NCBI RefSeq assembly: GCF_000331305.1
Contig: NZ_KB217483.1
Coordinates: 768,340 to 832,339 of the forward strand
Direction: 5' to 3'
DNA from: Calothrix sp. PCC 7103
GTDB lineage: Bacteria > Cyanobacteriota > Cyanobacteriia > Cyanobacteriales > Nostocaceae
DNA length: 64,000 bases
Every line of letters starts with the position of its first letter. Positions within the stretch are counted from its first letter, which is position 1. Under the pieces are notes generated by a model. The model was not told where the DNA came from. It made no database searches and worked only from the letters and a program-made list of their open reading frames with translations. This document shows, piece by piece, positions 8,099-15,827 of this stretch. Made by a program: the position numbers and the translations under genes.

Positions 8099-8902
8099 TT
8101 AGTTGATTTGAGGTTGACGAAAGGTATAAATGTCTTTGAGTGCTGTTACCCAACCGTCAGATACAGATTCGAGAATTTTTATACCTTTTTCTTTAGTTGC
8201 TGTTGTTGCGTCTCCTATTACACCACTTTTACTTAGGTCGCGTGTTGTCCATGCGAAAGGTAGTTTACCTTCTGGTGAAAGTAAGCTGCCTTCTGGTTGT
8301 TCGGGTGGATATTCGGTAACTGCACGCTCCATTTTGACTTGTTCGGGTAAAAGTGCCAAAATTATACTCGTCTCTAAATCTCCTGCGTGCATTCCTAGCT
8401 GCGCTTCTTTGGGTGTTACTAGCTCTTTAGAGATATGTGGCACACGCCATGTAAATAATGGGAATACTATAAAATCACTATATTTTACGTGTAAATCTCG
8501 CGCTACCATTTGCATCACTTGTGGTTGTCCACCATGCGAATTCATTAGTACTAATTTTCTAAATCCTGCGCGATATAAGCTATCTCCGACTTCCATTAGT
8601 GTTGCGGAGAGTGTTTCTGTACTCAAAGTAATAGTTCCAGGAAAATGCCAATGCTCATTCGATTTACCGTAGTAGAGGGATGGCATTGCATAAGCAGGAA
8701 CACTAGAGTCTAGTTTTTCGAGCGCTTTTCCTAATACTCCCATGCCAATTGCAGCATCCACAATTAATGGTAGATGTGGACCATGTTGTTCAATAGCTCC
8801 CACAGGTTGAATGATTACCACATTTTCTTTATCGGGCATTAACTCGATATCTGTCCAGGTTAAATATGGAAAAAAACGCTTAGGAGGGATAAAACTATGC
8901 AT
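8099..8902 (-). CDS. Creatininase family amidohydrolase
   Basis: A 267-residue metal-dependent amidase of the creatininase/mycofactocin MftE-like fold. Recognised by PVGAIEQHGPHLP (metal-binding Glu and His), VDAAIG, MNSHGGQ and HAGDLETS, the four metal and active-site blocks of the family. No signal peptide, so cytoplasmic. In cyanobacteria these enzymes have no settled substrate; some act on cyclic amides. It faces the hydrolase at 7288 and is divergent from the ROK kinase at 8989, with 86 bp between the start codons. Confidence 0.88.
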   Translation of the reverse strand: MHSFIPPKRFFPYLTWTDIELMPDKENVVIIQPVGAIEQHGPHLPLIVDAAIGMGVLGKALEKLDSSVPAYAMPSLYYGKSNEHWHFPGTITLSTETLSATLMEVGDSLYRAGFRKLVLMNSHGGQPQVMQMVARDLHVKYSDFIVFPLFTWRVPHISKELVTPKEAQLGMHAGDLETSIILALLPEQVKMERAVTEYPPEQPEGSLLSPEGKLPFAWTTRDLSKSGVIGDATTATKEKGIKILESVSDGWVTALKDIYTFRQPQIN

Positions 8903-8988
8903 AGGGGTATATGTATATAATCCTTAACTCAAATTTTACCTGGGTTTGCCAGATTTAAGAACATAATACAGAAGGAGAACAAATTTCA

Positions 8989-9696
8989 ATGGCTGACACA
9001 AATGCATCTACTCGCACTTTATCAATAGATATTGGTGGAAGTGGTATAAAAGTAATGGTATTAGATGAAACTGGCAACCCTTTAACCGAACGTGTACGTT
9101 TAAATACTCCACAACCTCCAACACCCGAAGCGGTAATGAACACAATAGCCCAATTAGTAACATCAGTTGGAGACTTCGATAGAATTTCTGCGGGGTTTCC
9201 GGGTGTAGTGCGTGCAGGAGTAACAGAAACAGCCGTTAATTTACATCCTGACTGGGTAGGATATGATTTAGGAACCGCATTATCAAAGCAATTTCAAAAA
9301 CCCGCACGAGTTATAAACGACGCTGATATGCAGGGATTAGGCGCCATTGCGGGTAAAGGAGTAGAATTAGTAATTACCCTTGGAACTGGATTTGGGTCGG
9401 CATTATTTTTAGATGGTAAATTAGTACCCAACTTAGAAATGGGACACCATCGCTTCCGAAAAGGAGAAACCTATGAAGAGCAACTAGGAAGAGCAGCGTT
9501 AGAAAAAGTCGGGGAATCAAAGTGGAATGAAAGACTAGAAAAAGCAATAGCCTCACTACAACATTTATTTAACTATGATTATCTATATATAGGTGGTGGA
9601 GAAGCTAAACTAGTCACAATTAAACTAGCAGAAAACACTAAAATCATCTCCAACCTCAATGGTTTACTAGGTGGCATAAACCTGTGGAAATATTAA
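8989..9696 (+). CDS. ROK family sugar kinase, polyphosphate-glucokinase-like
   Basis: A 235-residue sugar kinase. The N-terminal phosphate-binding loop DIGGSGIKVMV, the sugar-binding NDADMQGLG, GTGFGSALF and the EMGHHRF motif are visible in order. Length and motifs fit the short ROK proteins of cyanobacteria that phosphorylate glucose with polyphosphate, but ATP use cannot be excluded from sequence. It lacks the CXCGXXGC zinc motif of ROK repressors and longer glucokinases. A good ribosome-binding site (AGAAGGAG) precedes the ATG. Single gene. Confidence 0.85.
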   Translation: MADTNASTRTLSIDIGGSGIKVMVLDETGNPLTERVRLNTPQPPTPEAVMNTIAQLVTSVGDFDRISAGFPGVVRAGVTETAVNLHPDWVGYDLGTALSKQFQKPARVINDADMQGLGAIAGKGVELVITLGTGFGSALFLDGKLVPNLEMGHHRFRKGETYEEQLGRAALEKVGESKWNERLEKAIASLQHLFNYDYLYIGGGEAKLVTIKLAENTKIISNLNGLLGGINLWKY

Positions 9697-9704
9697 CTCT
9701 TTAT

Positions 9705-9797
9705 CTTGTGCAAGGGGCATAAGAGTGGAATCGGCATCCTTGCCCGTTCTTCATCTAGTTGTATATTAAGGACGGTTCGGGATGCCCGCTCCACAAG
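9705..9797. repeat. Inverted repeat between convergent genes (CTTGTG…CACAAG)
   Basis: The arms CTTGTGCAAGGGGCAT and ATGCCCGCTCCACAAG pair imperfectly. The second arm also occurs in the spacer at 48563-48592. It lies between the ROK kinase and the DUF4112 gene and could terminate both transcripts. Confidence 0.55.
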
Positions 9798-9819
9798 AGA
9801 GTAATTTGTTAAATTATAG

Positions 9820-10215
9820 TTACATTACTCTTTGAAACCCCTTAAATTCAACTTTTTCCAACTCTGGGTCAACTTGATTTAAATGCTGCTCTAAAATTTC
9901 CAAATTCCGGATATTAGACTTATAAAAAGCGTCAAATAAATCACCTAAAAAAGGAACACTACCAATAACAGATTCCAAACCAACATTAAAAATCATCTTA
10001 CCCAGCATATCTTGAGGAAGATTAAAACGCATAGCTAAATATATAATATAAGCAGAAATAATAGTACTTATCAAATCACCCAGTCCAGGAATCAAACCAA
10101 TAATAGGGTCTAAACCAAAGCGAAACTTAGTACCAGGAATGCCAAAAGCAGTATCCATCAGACGGCTGAATTTGCGGATACGATTCAGAGTTTCTAGTTT
10201 TTTCGTAATATCCAT
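9820..10215 (-). CDS. DUF4112 domain membrane protein
   Basis: A 131-residue protein with the DUF4112 signature: DPIIGLIPGLGDLIST followed by a hydrophobic segment (IISAYIIYLAMRF), then a second copy of the pattern, ESVIGSVPFLGDLFDAFYKSN. The N-terminus (RIRKFSRLMDTAFGIPGTKFRFG) is the conserved lead-in. One or two membrane-embedded helices are likely. Function is unknown throughout the family. Single gene, convergent with the ROK kinase. Confidence 0.85.
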   Translation of the reverse strand: MDITKKLETLNRIRKFSRLMDTAFGIPGTKFRFGLDPIIGLIPGLGDLISTIISAYIIYLAMRFNLPQDMLGKMIFNVGLESVIGSVPFLGDLFDAFYKSNIRNLEILEQHLNQVDPELEKVEFKGFQRVM

Positions 10216-10469
10216 AATAAATTAATACTCCATTATTAAACATATAAAGTCTTGTACCATTAGAAATAATTTAAAGTGAAAACGCATCTAACTTAGGTTC
10301 GGTTAGTTGTATATTAATTGACGTAATAACCTCCCTCAATTAATTGAACATATACGATAGTATTTATGTTCACCCGTCTTTGATATTCTCGATACATTAT
10401 CGATAATTGAAAAAGCCTCAAGTGAACAAAAACTCAATCAATCACTGTGCCACGATAGGAGAGGCAGAC

Positions 10470-11510
10470 ATGAGAGGAAATCTGCAACAAGTGTCAAATG
10501 ATTATTTCGCGCGCGACAGTGGAGTTGGGCAAAGTATGTCAAAAGCCTCGGAGCAGCTACTTGATGCATATTCGCAGGCTGTAATTAGCGTCGTACAAAA
10601 GGTCAGTCCCGCAGTTGTCAACATCGATGTGCAACGGCAAGTAACAGGACGTAACCGAAATTCTCCACAAACTCAGGAACTACAAGGTAACGGTTCTGGG
10701 TTTATCTTCACACCAGATGGATATATTCTTACCAACTCTCACGTTGTTAACGGCGCCACCAAAATCGAGGTTACACTATCAGATGGTCGTAAAATAGGTG
10801 CCCAATTAATAGGAGATGACCCAGACACAGACCTAGCGGTTATAAGAATTAATGCACCCAACTTAATTTCGGCACGTTTAGGTGACTCCGAAACGCTCCA
10901 AGTAGGTCAACTAGCAATCGCAATTGGTAATCCTTACGGTTTCCAAGCTACAGTTACCAGTGGTGTAATTAGTGCAACCGGGCGTTCATTCAGAAGTCGT
11001 TCAGGTCGGTTAATAGACAATATGATACAAACCGACGCAGCACTGAACCCAGGCAACTCAGGTGGACCACTTGTGACATCCCACGGAGAAGTAATAGGAA
11101 TAAACACAGCAGTGATATTATCTGCCCAAGGACTGTGCTTTGCCGTACCAATAAATACAGCCAAGCTAATAATTCCAGCATTACTCAAAGACGGAAAGGT
11201 CAGACGTGGTTACATCGGTATAGGTGGACAAAACGTAGAATTACCAAGGCGTCTTGTTTTATACCATGAACTTAACAAAGAACGAGGCATATTAATCATA
11301 TCAACCGAAGCTAAAAGCCCAGCACAAAAAGCAGGACTTCGAGAAGGAGATGTAATAGTAGGGTTCAACAGCCAACCAATAGGTAGCGTTGACGAATTAC
11401 ATAAATTTCTAACTCACGAACGAGTAGGCGCCCGCACCTATGTTACCATCTTGCGTCAAAATCAAAAGTTAGTCCTCGAAATCATCCCCGAAGAATCACC
11501 CAATATGTAA
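10470..11510 (+). CDS. Deg/HtrA-type serine protease with one PDZ domain
   Basis: A 346-residue trypsin-like protease. The triad is visible: His in LTNSHVVNG, Asp in DPDTDLAVI, Ser in NPGNSGGPL. One PDZ domain follows (~255-340, GILIISTEAKSPAQKAGLREGDVIV). There is no signal peptide or membrane anchor, unlike the cyanobacterial HhoA/HhoB/HtrA set, so it may stay in the cytoplasm. The ATG at 10470 is chosen because GATAGGAGAGG lies just before it; the frame stays open to a TTG at 10407. A palindromic terminator follows the stop codon. A role in protein quality control is inferred from the family. Confidence 0.87.
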   Translation: MRGNLQQVSNDYFARDSGVGQSMSKASEQLLDAYSQAVISVVQKVSPAVVNIDVQRQVTGRNRNSPQTQELQGNGSGFIFTPDGYILTNSHVVNGATKIEVTLSDGRKIGAQLIGDDPDTDLAVIRINAPNLISARLGDSETLQVGQLAIAIGNPYGFQATVTSGVISATGRSFRSRSGRLIDNMIQTDAALNPGNSGGPLVTSHGEVIGINTAVILSAQGLCFAVPINTAKLIIPALLKDGKVRRGYIGIGGQNVELPRRLVLYHELNKERGILIISTEAKSPAQKAGLREGDVIVGFNSQPIGSVDELHKFLTHERVGARTYVTILRQNQKLVLEIIPEESPNM

Positions 11511-11521
11511 AAGATCCTCGC

Positions 11522-11549
11522 GTAGAGACGTTACATGTAACGTCTCTAC
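11522..11549. terminator. GTAGAGACG palindrome after the protease gene
   Basis: GTAGAGACGTTACA and TGTAACGTCTCTAC form a perfect 28-bp palindrome followed by ATTTATT, 11 bp after the protease stop codon. Same family as 32229-32253 and 38178-38209. A likely terminator stem. Confidence 0.65.
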
Positions 11550-11692
11550 ATTTATTGTCTATAAAATTCGGCGCCATTGTTGTAATATGCGGGTATCATT
11601 CGTTTCGCTAAACAATAATTAATAATCTACCTATATCTAGTCTCAGAGATAACATAGGAATTATCGCTGGAACTTACACTAGGTAGAAAAGC

Positions 11693-11956
11693 ATGGGACG
11701 TTTAAATCCATTCTCGTTACAATTACAGATTACCCGCATGTTTGAGCAGGGGCAATCATTCTTTGCAACCACAAAAGTGCATGACTGGTTGAAAGAACAT
11801 GGACATGAACCAAATGATTATGATATTACTTTTAAACAAAAACCGGCGCCTCCTGGTTCTAAGTCTGTGATGGTAGTAGAAATTGAGTTCCAGCGAAAAG
11901 ACGGACTACCTGTTGACCCTTGGTTAGTTGAACAAGCAAATTTACAAGCTGGATAG
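11693..11956 (+). CDS. Conserved small hypothetical protein, 87 residues
   Basis: A soluble 87-residue protein: MGRLNPFSLQLQITRMF, then TTKVHDWLKEHGHEPNDYD, and a C-terminal strand-like part SKSVMVVEIEFQRKDG. It has the look of a compact alpha/beta domain. No catalytic motif is seen and no name is recognised. Single gene with its own spacer on both sides; the palindromic repeat at 11989 follows it. Confidence 0.6.
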   Translation: MGRLNPFSLQLQITRMFEQGQSFFATTKVHDWLKEHGHEPNDYDITFKQKPAPPGSKSVMVVEIEFQRKDGLPVDPWLVEQANLQAG

Positions 11957-11988
11957 CGTTAAATAAAAATATTTCCTTAATATTTTAA

Positions 11989-12070
11989 AGAAACCGGGTT
12001 TATACGCATTCATTGTCGCAGACAAATTGTCGTTTTGATTACAATATTTCAATGAAGAAACCCGGTTTCT
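11989..12070. terminator. AGAAACCGGG palindromic repeat
   Basis: Arms AGAAACCGGGTTT and GAAACCCGGTTTCT. The loop contains CGTTTTGATTACAAT, which recurs in the copy at 63692, so the family shares internal sequence as well as arms. Confidence 0.7.
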
Positions 12071-12079
12071 AGGATTTTA

Positions 12080-12310
12080 GACAACTTAGGGGAGTCCCAC
12101 AGGAACTCAAGCTTCCCCCAACTGCCGAAACCTAGTATTTGCAAGCTTTATAACCATTTTTATCCAAATTAGCTTCGGGGAAGATAATTTGGATACTCTA
12201 TATTTACGAAGGTGGTTTGCGGGACTATGGCATGACTTCCGTACCAGTCTGTTAAACTGTCTCACAAAGTCGTACCGACATTCCCCGAACTGCTTTCCCT
12301 TTTAATTATT
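12080..12310 (+). other. Structured non-coding stretch before the TROVE-like gene
   Basis: No open frame is convincing here. There is a perfect 10-bp stem ATCCAAATTA / TAATTTGGAT around a 13-base loop (12161-12193), and a GGGGAG / CTTCCCC pairing around 12090-12118. The stretch is more GC-rich than the usual spacers nearby. It could be a long leader of the operon or a separate small RNA; a Y-like RNA partner for the TROVE-like protein is possible but unproven. I see no tRNA-like T-loop. Confidence 0.35.
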
Positions 12311-12331
12311 TATATTTAACCCCAATATATT

Positions 12332-13759
12332 ATGTTAAATTTGGAGTTCCGCGCGCAGCAAGTAGCGCAGGAAGATTTGGTGATGTTTATCAATGCTTGC
12401 TTTTCTTGTAGTGGTCAGCGTGAGTTTTATGATGATGCTTATGGGCAAAAAGTATCTATTAATTTTTTACATGATTATATATTAGGTAATTACCGTTTAC
12501 TTTATGCTCGTACTTTAGCTGCTGGTATTAACCACTTTAATCAAGCGCAAATTATTATCAAACTTTTGGCTACTGGACGCAATACATTACCTCAGTATCG
12601 TACTGAAGAATCTGCCTTAATTACATCTGCCCTAAATCAACTACCACCTCAACGTGGTTGGGGCGCATTACAAGAATTACAGAGATTACGAGTCAATAAT
12701 CGTCGTGCTAGAGCCATTGCACGCGATTATATAGCTATGCGTCGAGATATGGATTTTGATGCTATCAAGTATCGTACTAAAGTTAAAGCGGCAGTATCAC
12801 ATGCTCATTTAAAGCTATCTGGTGAGCTTCCTAAGTTTTTGTTTAATTTTCACGAACAAAAGGCTTTTAATACAAAATTATTTGAACAATTCCGCAAAGC
12901 TCATTATAGTACTGAGGCAGTATATGAATTGCCTTTTACTATTGCCGAAGGGTTTGCTGCTAAACATAATATTAAGCGCGAAATTTTTCTCAAACGCATT
13001 CAACCAAAAATGACTGTAGCAGAAAAACTTCGTTACCAAGGCGCCGCATCGCGTAGTGAAGTTGATATAAATGTAAATTGGGAGCGTTTACCGTTAACCA
13101 AGTTAGCTTTATATATTCTGTCACTTTCACAAAAAGCACGTACCCAAGATTTTGATAAATTTAACCAAGCAATGGAAGCTGCTACTCGTAACGCTTTGAA
13201 AAAAGCACCAATGCACTTAGGACGAGTTGCAGCAGTTTTGGACTGTAGTTATTCTAGCTCTGGTTCATCTGAAAAAAGGCGCCGTCCTTTGGGTGTGGTA
13301 CTTGCTGCACATTATCTACTTAAAGCAGCATCACAAAACTATCGTGCGTTTTGGACGGTTCCACCAAAACACCCATTACTTGTATATCCATATGGACAAA
13401 CTGACTTAGCAACGCCATTACTTGCTGCACTTGGTTCCGGCGCCGAAACTATTATTATAATATCTGACGGTTGCGATAATGACCCACCCAACGGCGCCGC
13501 TGAAGTATTGCGTGTGTATCAAAAACTCGACCGTTGTCATAAAACCTCGATTATTCACTGTAACCCAGTATTCAGCACCGAAGATTACTTATTGCGTACC
13601 CTTAGTCCCTATATTCCCACAGTTGGGTTACGTGACGCTGAAGATATGCCTACAATGTTAGGTTTTGCTAAATTTGCTCAAGGTTCAACTACATTATCTG
13701 ACTTAGAGACATATTTAGCGCAAAGAACACAAGATTTTACATCAAATATCAATAAATAA
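12332..13759 (+). CDS. TROVE-like protein with C-terminal von Willebrand A domain
   Basis: A 475-residue soluble protein. The N-terminal ~300 residues are helical, with KYRTKVKAAVSHAHLKL resembling the RNA-binding HEAT-like TROVE (Ro60) block. The C-terminal part is a vWA fold with a MIDAS-type motif DCSYSSSGS, and IIIISDGCDNDPPNG as a later strand and loop. Ro60 proteins bind misfolded RNA and Y RNAs in bacteria and animals, and that role is inferred here from architecture. It forms an operon with the next gene (2 bp between stop and start). The N-terminal assignment is less certain than the vWA domain. Confidence 0.7.
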   Translation: MLNLEFRAQQVAQEDLVMFINACFSCSGQREFYDDAYGQKVSINFLHDYILGNYRLLYARTLAAGINHFNQAQIIIKLLATGRNTLPQYRTEESALITSALNQLPPQRGWGALQELQRLRVNNRRARAIARDYIAMRRDMDFDAIKYRTKVKAAVSHAHLKLSGELPKFLFNFHEQKAFNTKLFEQFRKAHYSTEAVYELPFTIAEGFAAKHNIKREIFLKRIQPKMTVAEKLRYQGAASRSEVDINVNWERLPLTKLALYILSLSQKARTQDFDKFNQAMEAATRNALKKAPMHLGRVAAVLDCSYSSSGSSEKRRRPLGVVLAAHYLLKAASQNYRAFWTVPPKHPLLVYPYGQTDLATPLLAALGSGAETIIIISDGCDNDPPNGAAEVLRVYQKLDRCHKTSIIHCNPVFSTEDYLLRTLSPYIPTVGLRDAEDMPTMLGFAKFAQGSTTLSDLETYLAQRTQDFTSNINK

Positions 13760-13761
13760 TT

Positions 13762-14904
13762 ATGTTATTAAAAGGACTTGAAATTGCCCCTTCTCAAATT
13801 TGTGGCAGTATTCGTATTGTGCCCCTTATTCGTCGTAAAATTCGTGGAGATTTACGATTACAACGTCGTAGCTACGATGCTAAATATAGCATTGTTTCAC
13901 TCGAAGATGATATGCAGTATATGTCCTACATACCTCATGGAATGGTTATGTCTTGGACTGATGATGGTAGTGCTGTGGCAAATATAGGCGCCAGTATTAT
14001 TAAAAAAGATGGTAAAAGTGTTAAAAGTGGACGTAATGTGCAAGTAATGCAACGTATGGCAAAACGTGAAACCAAAAATTCATTACGTTTCCTACCATTA
14101 CACCTGGCAATGGAAGGTTTTCTTTCATTATACTTCAATGGCCCTAAAATTGCATGGGAAGAATATTCGAGGTATGCACTTACTTATGGGTTGGGTTGCC
14201 GTAGCGAATATTCATACTCAGGACGTGGAATAGTTGGGTTAGAAGAAGCACTGCGGGTTTTTGAAATTCATCCAAACCAAGTAGGAGTACTAATATATGT
14301 TGCTGACGCATTAGCATCAGCGTTTGTAGTCTCCACACCTGAAGACTACCTTTGTTTACACTATAACTTGCTCGAAGATTTTTACGGTGAGTTAATATAT
14401 CAATATGCATCATTATATGATAAAATTTATGAGATGAGCTTATCTATTGATGATAAGAAAGTTAATAACTTAGCCGATTTGAGAAGTGCTGTTGTTAAAA
14501 TGCGTTCCGACTGGGCAAAATTTCATCAAGGAGTAATGTTAACTGGATTAATTGGACGCTCAGTAAAATCAAAAACAGTATATACAGCAGGTCGTTTTGA
14601 ACTACAACGATTTATGACAAATGTCAATTCACCTTTAGATGTAAGTAATGAAAACCATATTGGTGAAGTTATATTGCGTGATAATGGAGAGGTAGAATAC
14701 TTACATACATATCGCCTTTCCCAACAGCAAATAAATCGAGTTTACTATTTGGGCAAACTTGATGAAAATAATTGGAATATTTCCCAAGCAGCCAAAGCTT
14801 TATTACGAACCGATGAGGAATTTGTCTTGATAATGGAGGAACTTGGCTTTGGTTATTTATTTACACAGAAGTTACGTGTTCACGTAGTGTCGCGAAGGGA
14901 ATAA
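13762..14904 (+). CDS. Uncharacterised partner of the TROVE-like vWA protein (possible ARPP-2 domain)
   Basis: A 380-residue soluble protein beginning MLLKGLEIAPSQICG then SIRIVPLIRRKIRGDLRL, which from memory resembles the ARPP-type domains found beside RNA-repair or nucleotide-processing genes; this match is tentative. The middle has a Tyr-rich stretch (CRSEYSYSGRGIVGLEEALRV as two short blocks) and QVGVLIYVADALASAFV. The C-terminus (NISQAAKALLRTDEEF) looks like a short helix-turn-helix. It starts 2 bp after the upstream stop codon, so the two are almost surely co-translated and probably act together. No enzyme activity can be read from the sequence. Confidence 0.65.
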   Translation: MLLKGLEIAPSQICGSIRIVPLIRRKIRGDLRLQRRSYDAKYSIVSLEDDMQYMSYIPHGMVMSWTDDGSAVANIGASIIKKDGKSVKSGRNVQVMQRMAKRETKNSLRFLPLHLAMEGFLSLYFNGPKIAWEEYSRYALTYGLGCRSEYSYSGRGIVGLEEALRVFEIHPNQVGVLIYVADALASAFVVSTPEDYLCLHYNLLEDFYGELIYQYASLYDKIYEMSLSIDDKKVNNLADLRSAVVKMRSDWAKFHQGVMLTGLIGRSVKSKTVYTAGRFELQRFMTNVNSPLDVSNENHIGEVILRDNGEVEYLHTYRLSQQQINRVYYLGKLDENNWNISQAAKALLRTDEEFVLIMEELGFGYLFTQKLRVHVVSRRE

Positions 14905-15020
14905 AGCGCGTAGAAAAGCTTTAAAATAAATTTATCTAATCTTTACTAAACAGACGCCAAAATTCGCATAAAAATCTTTATTAAAAGTGAAGAATAAATA
15001 AATCACTTTGAAATAAACTT

Positions 15021-15413
15021 ATGAAATCACATCGTTTTTGGATTATTGCTTTTTGGTTCTACTTGGGTATTTTATTGGCTATCTCCATATCAGCGTACTT
15101 GAGGGTTATACCAACAGAAATAGCAAGGTTTCCTCACTACGATACCGTTTTACACTTTGTTTTACTAGGAATTGCTGCTTACTTGAGTCATCTTGCCTTA
15201 AACAAACGACAACTTCATATACTTGGTACCGCCTTACCTCTGGCGCCGTTTATAGTATTCTTTTTCTGTATACTAGACGAAATTATCCAAAAATTTACAC
15301 CGCATCGCAGCGCAGATATTGTAGACCTTATCGCTGACGTATGCGGTATTATTGTATTTACCTATCTTGCCGAACGTGCCTCCATACGCAAAACATCACA
15401 ATTTCATAATTAG
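15021..15413 (+). CDS. VanZ-like family membrane protein
   Basis: A 130-residue membrane protein with about four hydrophobic segments (IIAFWFYLGILLAISIS; TVLHFVLLGIAAYLSHL; LPLAPFIVFFFCILDE; ADVCGIIVFTYLAE). The VanZ signature is visible: an acidic residue and Gln after the third helix (DEIIQKFTPHRSAD) followed by IVDLIADVCG. VanZ itself gives low-level teicoplanin resistance; in cyanobacteria the role is unknown. It is in the same direction as the TROVE-like operon but 116 bp downstream, so co-transcription is possible but not shown. Confidence 0.8.
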   Translation: MKSHRFWIIAFWFYLGILLAISISAYLRVIPTEIARFPHYDTVLHFVLLGIAAYLSHLALNKRQLHILGTALPLAPFIVFFFCILDEIIQKFTPHRSADIVDLIADVCGIIVFTYLAERASIRKTSQFHN

Positions 15414-15827
15414 GGTTTGCTGAAACAGTCTGAAAAAGCAATCTTAAGGGTTTACTAGTTATTCAAGCAAAATCAGCAATAAATTATTCTTATGTATAAG
15501 CAATGAAACAATAAATTTAAATTATTGGAAACTGCATAGAAGGTGCAGTTTTCAATAATAGACAATCTTTTTAAAAGCAAAAACCTAACCTACCTCACTC
15601 GCCGCGCTTAAATTCCCTACCCTACCTTCTAGTCCCTCCCATTAGCCAAAAAAACTGAGCCAAACAATTACAAAGAGCGCTTTACTGCTGCGACTGCATC
15701 CTGATTCAAAACTACCCAGTTACCTCGCAATCCTTAAGAAAAAGCTGCATAAGTTTGTTATGGCTAGAAATACTGATAGATATAAGTTTAATTAAAACTT
15801 TAATAATCATTTTTCAAATTATCTGCG
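15414..15827. other. Spacer with one strong hairpin, otherwise featureless
   Basis: About 410 bp between the VanZ-like gene and the TPS adhesin. No coding frame is supported. Besides the hairpin at 15521-15559 nothing stands out; the last 200 bp presumably hold the adhesin promoter and leader. Confidence 0.5.
15521..15559. terminator. 16-bp stem hairpin downstream of the VanZ-like gene
   Basis: ATTATTGGAAACTGCA and TGCAGTTTTCAATAAT pair over 16 positions with a single G-T wobble and a 7-base loop. A T-rich tract (CTTTTT) follows a few bases later. Likely a terminator about 110 bp after the stop codon. Confidence 0.55.

Noticed and set aside
12080..12310. Known riboswitch (cobalamin, c-di-GMP, glycine, THF)
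   Set aside because: The signature motifs of these classes are absent.
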